From Streptomyces sp. DH5 (lineage in GTDB: Bacteria; Actinomycetota; Actinomycetes; Streptomycetales; Streptomycetaceae): 64,000 nt of DNA. Numbering within the stretch: the first letter of the stretch is position 1; every line of letters begins with the position of its first letter. The stretch is from assembly GCF_020873915.1 (NCBI RefSeq), contig NZ_JAHWGP010000021.1, forward strand, positions 1 through 64,000, read 5' to 3'. The notes beneath the pieces were generated by a model. It made no database searches and was not told the DNA's origin. It worked only from the letters and a program-made list of their open reading frames with translations. The position numbers and the translations under genes are program-made. This document shows, in pieces, positions 1 through 8,258 of this stretch.

Positions 1-257
1 GGTTCGGCGTTCGCCTCGGCGGTGTCGAGCGCGGTCTCGGCCTTCGCCGCGGTCTTGCGGGTGCGGCGCGGCTTGGTCTCGGGGGCGTCGACAGGTTCGG
101 CGTTCGCCTCGGCGGTGTCGAGCGCGGTCTCGGCCTTCGCCGCGGTCTTGCGGGTGCGGCGCGGCTTGGTCTCGGGGGCGTCGACAGGTTCGGCGTTCGC
201 CTCGGCGGTGTCGAGCGCGGTCTCGGCCTTCGCCGCGGTCTTGCGGGTGCGGCGGCG
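1..257 (-). repeat. 93-bp tandem direct repeat in the helicase tail
   Basis: Copies begin at 1, 94 and 187. The first two units look identical base for base, and the third matches to about 257 before diverging. The period of 93 bp is 31 codons, so the repeat keeps the helicase frame and encodes an alternating basic (PRRTRKTAAKAE) and acidic (TALDTAEANAEP) module. The array may continue beyond the left edge. Confidence 0.9.
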
Positions 258-2054
258 GCTCGGCTCCGCGGCCGGTACCTCGGGCTCCGTGGCGGCCGGG
301 GTCCCGACCACCGCGGTCTCCTCGGCCGGGGACGGGGCGACGGAGGTCACCGCGTCCACCGCCGCCGTCTCCGCGGACCGACGGGTCCGGCGGCGGCGCG
401 GCTTCGCGGGGGCCTCGGCGGCGTCCGGCGTGCCCTCGGCCGTGTCGACGGCGGACTCCGCCGCCTCCACGGGCTCCACCGGGCTCGCCGTGGCCGCCGA
501 CGGCGCCCCCGACGCGGCGCCGCCGCGCGTGCGACGGCGACGGCGCGGGGTGCGTGCGGCCGTGCCGGCCTCCGCCTCGCCGGAGTCTTCGGTGACCGGA
601 CCCGACGGCCGCTGAGCCGCCTCGTCCAGCGGCGTGCCGCCGCGCGTGCGGCGGCGGCGCCGCGGCGTCCGCGTGGAGCTCTCCCGCTCCTCGCGACCCG
701 AACCACCGCGTCCGTCGCGGCCACCTCGTCCGCCGTCCCGGCCACCGCGCCCGCGCGGTGCGCGGCCGCCCGGCTCGCCCAGGTCCTCCAGCTCCTCCGC
801 GTCCAGCCCGGCACGGGTCCGTTCCGAGCGCGGCAGGATGCCCTTCGTGCCCTCGGGGATGCCCAGGTCCGCGAACAGGTGCGGCGAGGTGGAGTACGTC
901 TCCGGCGGGTCGCTGAAGCCCAGGTCCAGCGCCTTGTTGATCAACTGCCAGCGCGGGATGTCGTCCCAGTCGACCAGCGTGATCGCCGTACCCTTCGCAC
1001 CCGCGCGGCCGGTGCGGCCGATGCGGTGCAGGTACGTCTTCTCTTCCTCGGGGGACTGGTAGTTGATGACGTGCGTGACGCCCTCGACGTCGATGCCGCG
1101 GGCGGCGACGTCGGTGCAGACGAGCACGTCCACCTTGCCGTTGCGGAACGCGCGCAGCGCCTGCTCACGGGCCCCCTGGCCGAGGTCGCCGTGGACCGCG
1201 CCGGAGGCGAAGCCGCGCTGCTTGAGCTGGTCGGCGAGGTCGGCGGCGGTGCGCTTGGTGCGGCAGAAGACCATCACCAGGCCCCGTCCGTCGGCCTGCA
1301 GTATCCGCGCGACCATCTCGGGCTTGTCCATGTTGTGGGCGCGGTAGACGAACTGCGTCGTGTTCGCGACCGTGGCGCCCGCGTCGTCCGGCGTCGTGGC
1401 GCTGATGTGCGTCGGCTGCGACATGTAGCGCCGGGCCAGGCCGATCACCGCGCCCGGCATGGTGGCCGAGAACAGCATCGTCTGGCGCTTCACCGGAAGC
1501 ATGTTGATGATCTTCTCGACGTCGGGCAGGAAGCCCAGGTCGAGCATCTCGTCGGCCTCGTCGAGGACGAGCGCCCTCACGTCCTTCAGGTTCAGCTTCT
1601 TCTGCCCGGCGAGGTCCAGCAGCCGGCCCGGGGTGCCGACGACCACGTCGACGCCCTTCTTCAGGGCCTCGACCTGGGGCTCGTAGGCCCGGCCGCCGTA
1701 GATCGCCGTGACGCGCACGTTGCGCACCTTGCCGGCGGTCAGCAGGTCGTTCGTGACCTGTGTGCACAGCTCGCGGGTGGGAACGACGACCAGCGCCTGC
1801 GGGGTGTCGGTGAGGTCCTCGGGCCGCGCCCGGCCGGCCTCCACGTCCGCGGGGACGGTGACGCGCTCGAGGAGCGGGAGGCCGAAGCCGAGCGTCTTGC
1901 CGGTGCCGGTCTTGGCCTGGCCGATGACGTCCGTGCCCGTCAGGGCCACGGGAAGCGTCATCTCCTGGATGGGGAAGGGAGTCGTGATGCCGACGGCCTC
2001 CAGGGCCTCGGCCGTCTCGGGAAGGATTCCGAGCTCTCGGAACGTCGTAGTCAG
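1..2054 (-). CDS. DEAD-box ATP-dependent RNA helicase (3' end outside window)
   Basis: A cytoplasmic RNA helicase that unwinds RNA duplexes using ATP. Read on the minus strand, the two RecA-like domains carry motif I (QAKTGTGKT), motif II DEAD (LVLDEADEMLDLGF), motif III SAT and motif VI HRIGRTGRAG. The core spans about residues 1-400. After it comes a Gly/Arg-rich stretch and a long basic tail with repeated TPRRRRRTRG and PRRTRKTAAKAE motifs, which runs off the left edge with no stop seen. The start is best placed at a CTG (2054) giving LTTTFRELGILPE, with AGAAGAGG just upstream. I find no ATG or GTG in frame in the adjacent upstream codons. The basic tail probably binds RNA. Family confidence is high. 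The specific member is not assigned. Confidence 0.9.
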   Translation of the reverse strand, partial: MTTTFRELGILPETAEALEAVGITTPFPIQEMTLPVALTGTDVIGQAKTGTGKTLGFGLPLLERVTVPADVEAGRARPEDLTDTPQALVVVPTRELCTQVTNDLLTAGKVRNVRVTAIYGGRAYEPQVEALKKGVDVVVGTPGRLLDLAGQKKLNLKDVRALVLDEADEMLDLGFLPDVEKIINMLPVKRQTMLFSATMPGAVIGLARRYMSQPTHISATTPDDAGATVANTTQFVYRAHNMDKPEMVARILQADGRGLVMVFCRTKRTAADLADQLKQRGFASGAVHGDLGQGAREQALRAFRNGKVDVLVCTDVAARGIDVEGVTHVINYQSPEEEKTYLHRIGRTGRAGAKGTAITLVDWDDIPRWQLINKALDLGFSDPPETYSTSPHLFADLGIPEGTKGILPRSERTRAGLDAEELEDLGEPGGRAPRGRGGRDGGRGGRDGRGGSGREERESSTRTPRRRRRTRGGTPLDEAAQRPSGPVTEDSGEAEAGTAARTPRRRRRTRGGAASGAPSAATASPVEPVEAAESAVDTAEGTPDAAEAPAKPRRRRTRRSAETAAVDAVTSVAPSPAEETAVVGTPAATEPEVPAAEPSRRRTRKTAAKAETALDTAEANAEPVDAPETKPRRTRKTAAKAETALDTAEANAEPVDAPETKPRRTRKTAAKAETALDTAEANAE

Positions 2055-2440
2055 GGTGCTGCCTCTTCTGTGTGCGCGGTGCGAGGCGAGCGCGGGGGTC
2101 GTGTAGGGACCGTGCCGGGGACGTCGGCTGCCTTACGGGCGGGGCCGTAGGGCACGGGACCACTGCCGACGCTCGAGCGTTCGTACCGCTGAGGTGTCCC
2201 TCCGGATTCCGTACGCACTGTGCCGTACGACCGAGAAGGCTGTCGGGTCGGAGCCGATCGGGCCTCCGACCGGGCATCCTCATACATGCGGCCCGTCGAG
2301 TACGTCAGAGTGCTCAGCAGGCTCCTTACCACCATACCCCGGATTCGCGCACACGCCATGGCCGATTCGGTCACGTAGTCGTCGTCACACTGATCAGCGG
2401 GGTCCCTACGGTGTGGGACAAGCGGGCTATTGTGCGCTTC
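2055..2440. other. divergent intergenic region, helicase / ferritin-like gene
   Basis: These 386 bp hold the two divergent promoters. Near the right end, the hexamer TATTGT (2429-2434) lies 6 bp before the ATG at 2441, so the ferritin-like gene may be leaderless. The ORFs that cross this stretch have no credible ribosome site or recognisable product. I see no RNA gene. Confidence 0.5.
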
Positions 2441-3196
2441 ATGACGAGCTCTGACAAGCCTGACAACGCCGCGGACACCCCCGACACCACCGCCGGACAC
2501 ACCGGCGTCGCCGCCATGGACTGGGCGGCCGCCTCCGCCGACCCCCAGTACCGTGCCGCCGTCGTGGATCTGCTCGGCGCGCTCGCGTACGGCGAACTGG
2601 CGGCGTTCGAGCGGCTCGCGGAGGACGCCAAACTGGCGCCCACCCTCGCGGACAAGGCGGAGCTGGCGAAGATGGCCTCGGCCGAGTTCCACCACTTCGA
2701 GCGGCTGCGCGACCGGCTCGCCGACATCGGGGAGGAACCGACGCTCGCCATGGAGCCCTTCGTCGCCGCCTACGACGGCTTCCACAAGCAGACGGCCCCC
2801 TCCGACTGGCTGGAGGGCCTGGTCAAGGCCTACGTCGGCGACTCCATCGCCAGCGACTTCTACCGGGAGGTCGCGGCCCGGCTGGACTCCGACAGCCGCG
2901 CCCTGGTTCTGGCCGTGCTCGACGACACGGGGCACGGCGGCTTCGCCGTGGAGAAGGTGCGCGCGGCGATCGACGCGGACCCGCGCGTCGGCGGGCGGCT
3001 CGCGCTCTGGGCACGGCGGCTGATGGGCGAGGCGCTCTCGCAGTCCCAGCGGGTGGTCGCGGACCGGGACGCCCTGTCGACGATGCTGGTGGGCGGTGTG
3101 GCGGACGGCTTCGACCTCGCCGAGGTCGGCAGGATGTTCTCCCGGATCACCGAGGCGCACACCAAGCGGATGGCCGCACTGGGGCTGGCGGCCTGA
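2441..3196 (+). CDS. ferritin-fold MiaE-like protein
   Basis: A 251-residue protein of the ferritin-like/MiaE-like family seen across actinomycetes. The N-terminal 25 residues are polar and probably disordered. Helices follow with a diiron-type pattern: acidic residues in AFERLAED and the EFHHFERL segment at about residues 85-95. A later GHGGFAVEK segment may supply further ligands. In the MiaE family this fold hydroxylates a modified tRNA base, but that activity is not shown for this branch. The start at 2441 was chosen because the region before it lacks family-like sequence and a -10-like TATTGT lies directly upstream. It stands alone between divergent and convergent neighbours. Confidence 0.75.
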   Translation: MTSSDKPDNAADTPDTTAGHTGVAAMDWAAASADPQYRAAVVDLLGALAYGELAAFERLAEDAKLAPTLADKAELAKMASAEFHHFERLRDRLADIGEEPTLAMEPFVAAYDGFHKQTAPSDWLEGLVKAYVGDSIASDFYREVAARLDSDSRALVLAVLDDTGHGGFAVEKVRAAIDADPRVGGRLALWARRLMGEALSQSQRVVADRDALSTMLVGGVADGFDLAEVGRMFSRITEAHTKRMAALGLAA

Positions 3197-3254
3197 GGAC
3201 CCTCCCGCCCTGCGCGGTGTCCGGCCAACGCCCGGCGCCACCGGCGGCGGCCGG

Positions 3255-3524
3255 TCAGGCGGTCGCCGATCGGCGGCGCAGTCTTCCCGCGGGGCGCAGC
3301 AGCAGCGACAGCGACGCCACGGACACGATCACCGCACCGAGCAGTATCGTCAGGAAGTTCCCGGCGTCCAGCGCGGTGTTCATGACGAAGGCGCCGGACA
3401 GCGCTCCGGCCACACCGGTCGGCAGGACCAGGGCGCGGGCGGGGAGGCGGTGCGGCAGACGGTGATACGCCGCCCACGCCAGGGTCAGGCCGAGGATCGC
3501 GGAGCTGAGCGCTTCCAAGAGCAT
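3255..3524 (-). CDS. small hydrophobic membrane protein (89 aa)
   Basis: An 89-residue protein starting MLLEALSSAILG. It has two or three predicted membrane segments (about residues 5-18, 32-52 and 59-82) and a basic C-terminus, RPAGRLRRRSATA, which suggests the tail faces the cytoplasm. GGGAGGGAC lies 6 bases before the ATG at 3524 and decides the start over longer in-frame options. No function can be assigned from the sequence. It is convergent with the ferritin-like gene. A terminator-like hairpin at 3643-3679 lies between it and the upstream DUF3107 gene. Confidence 0.65.
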   Translation of the reverse strand: MLLEALSSAILGLTLAWAAYHRLPHRLPARALVLPTGVAGALSGAFVMNTALDAGNFLTILLGAVIVSVASLSLLLRPAGRLRRRSATA

Positions 3525-3642
3525 GCTGGGGTCCCTCCCACATGGCCGGCCTGATCGCATCGGTCGTAAGCCCGTCCTACCCCTGACCTGCGGAATCCAA
3601 TCCACCCCTGCGGGGGACCCGAGCCCCCGCCACGGGGAACGC

Positions 3643-3679
3643 CGAAGGGCCCGGCGGTTCGCTGCCGCCGGGCCCTTCG
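3643..3679 (-). terminator. hairpin terminator after the DUF3107 gene
   Basis: A perfect 15-bp inverted repeat (left arm 3643-3657, right arm 3665-3679) with a 7-nt loop. It lies about 20 bp beyond the stop of the minus-strand gene ending at 3699. It lacks a clear U tract, as is common in Streptomyces. Confidence 0.75.
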
Positions 3680-3698
3680 CACTGCTTCCGGTCGTCGC

Positions 3699-3926
3699 CT
3701 ACAGCGCGCCGAAGCCCACCTTGCGCGGGGCCGGCTCGCCGATCTCGACATACGCGAGACGGTCGGCCGGGACCAGGATCTTGCGGCCGTGCTCGTCCAC
3801 GAGGCTCAGCAGCTGCGACTTGCCGGCCAGCGCCTCGGCCACCACACGCTCGACCTCCTCGGCGCTCTGACCGCTCTCCAGAACGATCTCGCGGGGCGCG
3901 TGCTGCACGCCGATCTTGACCTCCAC
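3699..3926 (-). CDS. DUF3107 family protein
   Basis: A 75-residue protein starting at GTG 3926 (VEVKIGVQHAPREIVLES). The length and the pattern (VKIGVQ, PREI, LVDEHGRKILVPADRLAYVEIG) match the small actinobacterial DUF3107 family, which has no established biochemical role. It is probably a cytoplasmic beta-rich fold. Longer upstream readings of the frame add sequence that does not look conserved. It is transcribed in the same direction as the TetR gene beyond it, with about 140 bp between them, and is followed by a strong hairpin. Confidence 0.8.
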   Translation of the reverse strand: MEVKIGVQHAPREIVLESGQSAEEVERVVAEALAGKSQLLSLVDEHGRKILVPADRLAYVEIGEPAPRKVGFGAL

Positions 3927-4068
3927 GGCTATGTCCCTCCGACGGTCAGTGAAGTGCGCGACCTTCCGCGCCGTACCAGCACACATTAGCCCGGTGAGGG
4001 GACGCGCATGCCGCGCCCGGCCACGCCAGGAGCGAACAGCCGACGGGAACAAACGCCCGCCGGCGCCG

Positions 4069-4713
4069 TCACGGCTGCTGGTCGGTGCCGTGCAGCGGGA
4101 AACCGGCGATGCCCCGCCAGGCCAGTGAGGTCAGCAACTGCACCGCCTGGTCGCGCGGCACACTGCGGTCGCTGTGCAGCCAGGACCGCGCCACCACCTG
4201 GGCGAGACCGCCCAGCCCCGAGGCCAGCAGCATCGACTCCGCCCGCGACAGCCCGGTGTCCTCGGCGATGACGTCGCAGATCGCCTCCGCGCACTCGTTG
4301 GTCACCTTGTCGACGCGCTCGCGCACGGCGGGCTCGTTCGTCAGGTCCGACTCGAACACCAGACGGAAGGCGCCGCCGTCGTCCTCCACGTACGCGAAGT
4401 AGGCGTCCATGGTCGCCCGGACCCGCTGCTTGTTGTCCGTCGTCGACGCCAAAGCCTGGCGCACCGACTGGATCAGCGCCTCGCAGTGCTGGTCCAGCAG
4501 CGCCAGATAGAGGTCGAGCTTGCCGGGGAAGTGCTGGTACAGCACCGGCTTGCTGACACCGGCGCGCTCGGCGATGTCGTCCATCGCCGCCGCGTGGTAA
4601 CCCTGCGCGACGAAAACCTCCTGGGCTGCGCCCAGCAACTGGTTCCGCCGGGCACGGCGCGGCAGGCGTGTACCCCTCGGGCGTACTGCGTCCGTCTGCT
4701 CGATGGCTGTCAC
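4069..4713 (-). CDS. TetR-family transcriptional regulator
   Basis: A one-component repressor-type regulator of about 214 residues. The N-terminal helix-turn-helix is clear (LGAAQEVFVAQGYHAAAMDD then IAERAGVSKPVLYQHFPGK), followed by a helical ligand and dimer domain. A basic patch, RGTRLPRRARRNQ, precedes the DNA-binding helices. GTG 4713 has GGGAGG 4 bases upstream. ATG 4725 is an in-frame alternative that adds four residues. No ligand can be inferred and no efflux gene is adjacent, so the target is unknown. The nearest genes are DUF3107 and the acidic small protein. Confidence 0.85.
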   Translation of the reverse strand: MTAIEQTDAVRPRGTRLPRRARRNQLLGAAQEVFVAQGYHAAAMDDIAERAGVSKPVLYQHFPGKLDLYLALLDQHCEALIQSVRQALASTTDNKQRVRATMDAYFAYVEDDGGAFRLVFESDLTNEPAVRERVDKVTNECAEAICDVIAEDTGLSRAESMLLASGLGGLAQVVARSWLHSDRSVPRDQAVQLLTSLAWRGIAGFPLHGTDQQP

Positions 4714-4910
4714 GCCGCCTCCCATAGTCGTCCCTGTGCGGAGTGAGCCGCGTCGCCATCGTACTTTTCGGTAACCGTGCGGTGCGCGGTGAGAGTACAG
4801 AATTTCACGGACCGGACGGAGGCGAAAGCCGTACCGATGGTTTCAAAAGCAGTCAGAGCGGGCAGGATCGGTCCCCTCGTCGCTCGACGGCGCGGCGACG
4901 GGCGAGCTCC

Positions 4911-5138
4911 TCACCGGTAGTCGTCCTCGTCGAGGGAGACGACCCGCGCCTGCTCCACCAGGTCCGCCTCGCTCCCGGTGTCCGGATCGACGTCGGTCAG
5001 CGGGTCGTCGCGGTCCGGCGCGACCTCCGCCTGCTGCTCCGCCGCGTCCACCTCGGGCGCCTCGACGTCGTACTCCTGGCCCTCGGACAGCTCCTCGTCC
5101 TCCGTGAACGTCTCGGGGTCGGTCGGGTCTACGGCCAT
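4911..5138 (-). CDS. small acidic protein (75 aa), function unknown
   Basis: A 75-residue, strongly acidic protein (MAVDPTDPETFTEDEELSEG at the N-terminus, VVSLDEDDYR at the C-terminus) with no Cys and very few basic residues. It is probably disordered and soluble. The ATG at 5138 is preceded by AAGGGAG at a normal distance. The C-terminal VSLDEDDYR motif looks like a conserved end. I do not recognise a family with a known role. It is divergent from the alpha/beta hydrolase gene, with about 217 bp between the two starts. Confidence 0.65.
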   Translation of the reverse strand: MAVDPTDPETFTEDEELSEGQEYDVEAPEVDAAEQQAEVAPDRDDPLTDVDPDTGSEADLVEQARVVSLDEDDYR

Positions 5139-5355
5139 GCTGGGCTCCCTTCCTGCGGATGTCCCTGAGGATGCAGGGGCCACAAACGGGTGCCCTTTTC
5201 CCGAGCCTAGGAGACACCCGATCCGGACGCCATGCGATCCGCGACCGGGACGTGACGGGGTGCGCACACGGTGAGCCCGGTACGCGCTCCGGGCCGGAGC
5301 GTCGTGTGACGTCGAACACGTGAGCCAGGGCGTGATCGTCTCGTAACATTGCCGC

Positions 5356-6411
5356 ATGTCTTCGCCCGAGCTGCCGTCCGTGCCGCCCGCCAACGTGGTG
5401 CCCGAGGTCGCGGACGTCAGGGTCGCCGACGGTGAGCGGCTCAGGTCGGTGGAACTGCCCGGCGTCACGCTCTCGGTGCGGTCCAGGCCGCCCGCGCGGG
5501 AGGGCCTGCCCCCGGCGCTCTACGTCCACGGACTGGGCGGCTCCTCGCTGAACTGGTCGGCCCTCATGCCCTTGCTGCACGACGTCGTCGACAGCGAGGC
5601 CGTGGACCTGCCCGGCTTCGGCGACTCCCCGCCGCCGGACGACGGCGACTACTCCATCACCGCGCACGCCCGCGCGGTGATCCGTTATCTCGAGTCCGCC
5701 GGCCGGGGCCCGGTACACCTCTTCGGCAACTCGCTGGGCGGCGCGGTCGCCACCCGGGTCGCCGCCGTACGCCCCGATCTGGTCCGCACCCTCACCCTCG
5801 TGTCGCCGGCCCTGCCGGAACTGCGCGTGCAGCGGACCGCCGTCCCCACGGGGCTGCTGGCGCTGCCCGGGACCGCACTGCTGTTCACCCGCATCACACG
5901 GGAGTGGACGGCGGAACAGCGGGTCCGCGGGGTGCTGAAACTCTGCTACGGGGACCCCGCGCGGGTGTCGCCGGAAGGGTTCCGCCACGCCGTGCACGAG
6001 ATGGAGCGGCGGTTGCGGCTGCCGTACTTCTGGGACGCGATGGCGCGCTCCGCCCGCGGACTCGTCAGCGCGTACGCGCTCGGTGGCCGGCAAGGACTGT
6101 GGCGCCAGGCCGAGCGGGTGCTCGCGCCGACGCTGCTCGTCTACGGCGGCCGGGACCAGCTCGTCGGGTTCCGGATGGCGCAGCGCGCGGCGCGCGCCTT
6201 CCGCGACGCCCGGCTGGTGACCCTCCCGGACGCGGGACACGTGGCGATGATGGAATACCCCGAGGCCGTGGCGCTCGCTTTCCGTGAACTCCTCATGGGA
6301 GCAACGGATTCTGCCGATGAGGGGGATACTGGGCAGCCGGGGGCCGAGGGCGCTCCGGGGCCGCCCGCCGACACCGGTGGCGGTGCCACCGCAGACGACA
6401 AGAGGGGCTGA
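5356..6411 (+). CDS. alpha/beta-hydrolase fold protein
   Basis: A 351-residue cytosolic hydrolase. The catalytic triad is visible: Ser126 in GNSLGG, Asp267 in YGGRDQLV and His295 in DAGHVAMME. The oxyanion segment HGLGGSS lies near residue 59. The C-terminal 40 residues are Gly/Pro/Asp-rich and probably disordered. The substrate is unknown; esters, epoxides or C-C bonds are all possible in this fold. TAACAT at 5343-5348 lies 7 bp before the ATG, so the mRNA may be leaderless. The next gene starts 8 bp after the stop, which suggests one operon. Confidence 0.85.
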   Translation: MSSPELPSVPPANVVPEVADVRVADGERLRSVELPGVTLSVRSRPPAREGLPPALYVHGLGGSSLNWSALMPLLHDVVDSEAVDLPGFGDSPPPDDGDYSITAHARAVIRYLESAGRGPVHLFGNSLGGAVATRVAAVRPDLVRTLTLVSPALPELRVQRTAVPTGLLALPGTALLFTRITREWTAEQRVRGVLKLCYGDPARVSPEGFRHAVHEMERRLRLPYFWDAMARSARGLVSAYALGGRQGLWRQAERVLAPTLLVYGGRDQLVGFRMAQRAARAFRDARLVTLPDAGHVAMMEYPEAVALAFRELLMGATDSADEGDTGQPGAEGAPGPPADTGGGATADDKRG

Positions 6412-6419
6412 GGCGCGAC

Positions 6420-8066
6420 GTGGGACGCCACAGCCGTCGTGGGCCCGCCCCCAGGGGCGACGCCGCGGACGCCGCCGCGGCACGTACGGCCCGCGAGGGC
6501 CGGGACGGCGGCGAAGGCCGCCGGGACACCCGCGCCGCCCGGCACCGGACGACCGCGGCTCCGCCGGCCCAGGGGCCGCTCCAGGCGCCGCCCGGGCGGC
6601 CGGCCGCGGGCGGGCCCCCGGGGTACGGAATCCCGTACGGCACCCCGGCCGGGGACGTACCGCGCCTTCCGGACGGGACGCCGGCCCAGGGTGTGCCGCG
6701 CCTGCCGGACGGATGGGTCCCGCAGGGCACGCCGACGCATAGTTTCCCGCGCCCGCAGGACGGAACTCCGGCGCACGGCATGCCGCGGTTCACCGACGGA
6801 ACTCCGGCGCACGGCATGCCGCGGTTCACCGACGGGACCCCGCCGCAGGGCGTTCCTGGGCTGCCCGGCGGCACTCCCGCCCACGGTGTGCCCCGGGCCC
6901 GCGGTGGGCACCCCGAGCAGCGGGAACCCGGGGGCGGCTGGGGGACGTCGAACGGCCGGACGACGGGCGGGGCCGGGTACGGTGCCCCGGCCGCCGGGCC
7001 GGGCGCACCCCTTCCGAGACAGCGGCGGGCGCCCCAGGGGGACCCGCCGGGCCCGCGCGGCCCGCGCCAGGACTACGTGGACGCCTTCGGTGAGGACGTC
7101 GACCTCTTCACCCCGCGCACGCCCGTCCCCGCTCCCCGCACGCCGGACTCCGCGGCCCCCGCCGGCCGCCGCGCCACCGTCACCGACGGGGACGGCGTCC
7201 CGGCCGCCGGTGCGGACGACGGTCAGGAGCCGCCGGCCGGCGAGCCCACGCAGCCCAAGGGGGGCAAGGGGCGCGCGTTCACCGGAATCGCGGCCGCCGC
7301 CGTCACCACCGTGCTGGCGGTCGTCGTGGCCGGCCAGGTCACCGAGGAGCAGGACGCCGTCGGCGCGCAGGCCCGGTCCGCCGGCGAACAGACCCGTGAC
7401 GTCGTCCAGGGTTCCGCCTCGCGCGGTGACGAGCGGGAAACGCCCGCCGCGCCCTCCGCCGAGCCGCTGACGTACGAGCAGAAGATGGACAGGACGTACC
7501 CGCTGGCCGCGACGCGCGCGGGCACCGGGAGGTTCGACGCGATCCCCGGCATCGACAAGGCACCCGGCAGGGGAGAGAAGATCACCTACCGGGTGGACGT
7601 GGAGCAGGGGCTCGGCCTCGACGGCGAGCTCTTCGCCGACGCCGTGCACAAGACGCTCAACGACGACCGCAGTTGGGCGCACAACGGCGCCCGCACCTTC
7701 GAGCGCGTCCACTCCGGCCGCGTCGACTGGGTGATCACCCTCGCCAGTCCCCGGACGACCGCCGAGTGGTGTGCCAGGTCGGGCCTGGACACCACCGTGG
7801 ACAACGTCTCCTGCGACTCCGCCGCCACCGACCGCGTGATGATCAACGCGTTCCGGTGGGCGCAGGGGGCCGAGACCTACGGCGACGAGATCCACGCCTA
7901 CCGCCAGATGCTGATCAACCACGAGATCGGCCACCGTCTCGGCTACAACCACGTCACCTGTGACAAGGACGGCGACCTCGCCCCGGTGATGCAGCAGCAG
8001 ACCAAGTTCCTCGACCACGACGGGATCAGCTGCCGCCCCAACCCCTGGGCCTACCCCAACGCCTGA
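6420..8066 (+). CDS. DUF3152 zincin-like membrane protein
   Basis: A 548-residue protein. The first 280 residues are Pro/Gly/Arg-rich and low complexity, with repeats of a 12-residue GTPAHGMPRFTD type. A single membrane segment (about residues 285-303, FTGIAAAAVTTVLAVVVAG) follows. The extracytoplasmic C-terminal domain (about 345-548) matches DUF3152, with a metalloprotease-type HEIGH motif in INHEIGHRLGYNH and the family signature APVMQQQT. Zinc binding and peptidase activity are inferred from HExxH. The start is GTG 6420, 8 bp after the hydrolase stop. The topology suggests a long cytoplasmic tail and an exposed enzymatic domain. No substrate is known. Confidence 0.85.
   Translation: MGRHSRRGPAPRGDAADAAAARTAREGRDGGEGRRDTRAARHRTTAAPPAQGPLQAPPGRPAAGGPPGYGIPYGTPAGDVPRLPDGTPAQGVPRLPDGWVPQGTPTHSFPRPQDGTPAHGMPRFTDGTPAHGMPRFTDGTPPQGVPGLPGGTPAHGVPRARGGHPEQREPGGGWGTSNGRTTGGAGYGAPAAGPGAPLPRQRRAPQGDPPGPRGPRQDYVDAFGEDVDLFTPRTPVPAPRTPDSAAPAGRRATVTDGDGVPAAGADDGQEPPAGEPTQPKGGKGRAFTGIAAAAVTTVLAVVVAGQVTEEQDAVGAQARSAGEQTRDVVQGSASRGDERETPAAPSAEPLTYEQKMDRTYPLAATRAGTGRFDAIPGIDKAPGRGEKITYRVDVEQGLGLDGELFADAVHKTLNDDRSWAHNGARTFERVHSGRVDWVITLASPRTTAEWCARSGLDTTVDNVSCDSAATDRVMINAFRWAQGAETYGDEIHAYRQMLINHEIGHRLGYNHVTCDKDGDLAPVMQQQTKFLDHDGISCRPNPWAYPNA
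6651..6890 (+). repeat. 36-bp in-frame tandem repeats in the DUF3152 gene
   Basis: Two perfect 36-bp units (6759-6794 and 6795-6830) sit among degenerate copies on both sides. Each encodes a 12-residue Gly/Thr/Pro/His module of the GTPAHGMPRFTD type. The period is a multiple of three, so copy-number change keeps the frame. Confidence 0.8.
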
Positions 8067-8143
8067 TCATCATCTGATCGCTCCCTGACGCCCGGCGCCC
8101 CGAACGCGCCCCGCACGGGAAAGTTACGCCCGTTCACCCCTTC

Positions 8144-8179
8144 TGGTGGCGTGATGGACAACCGTCCGTCGCGCCACCA
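8144..8179 (+). promoter_or_regulatory. stem-loop in the leader of the glycosyltransferase operon
   Basis: An 8-bp stem (TGGTGGCG at 8144-8151, CGCCACCA at 8172-8179) encloses a short inner inverted repeat. It lies about 80 bp before the GTG of the PelF-like gene and about 80 bp after the DUF3152 stop. It could be a weak terminator of the upstream operon or a leader element. It has no U tract. Confidence 0.3.
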
Positions 8180-8258
8180 CCTCTTCCGCATACGTTCGTC
8201 CCGCTGCGAGCCGCCGGGCCAACGGTGGCTCCCCACACGGGAGATCGGGGGTGCACAC

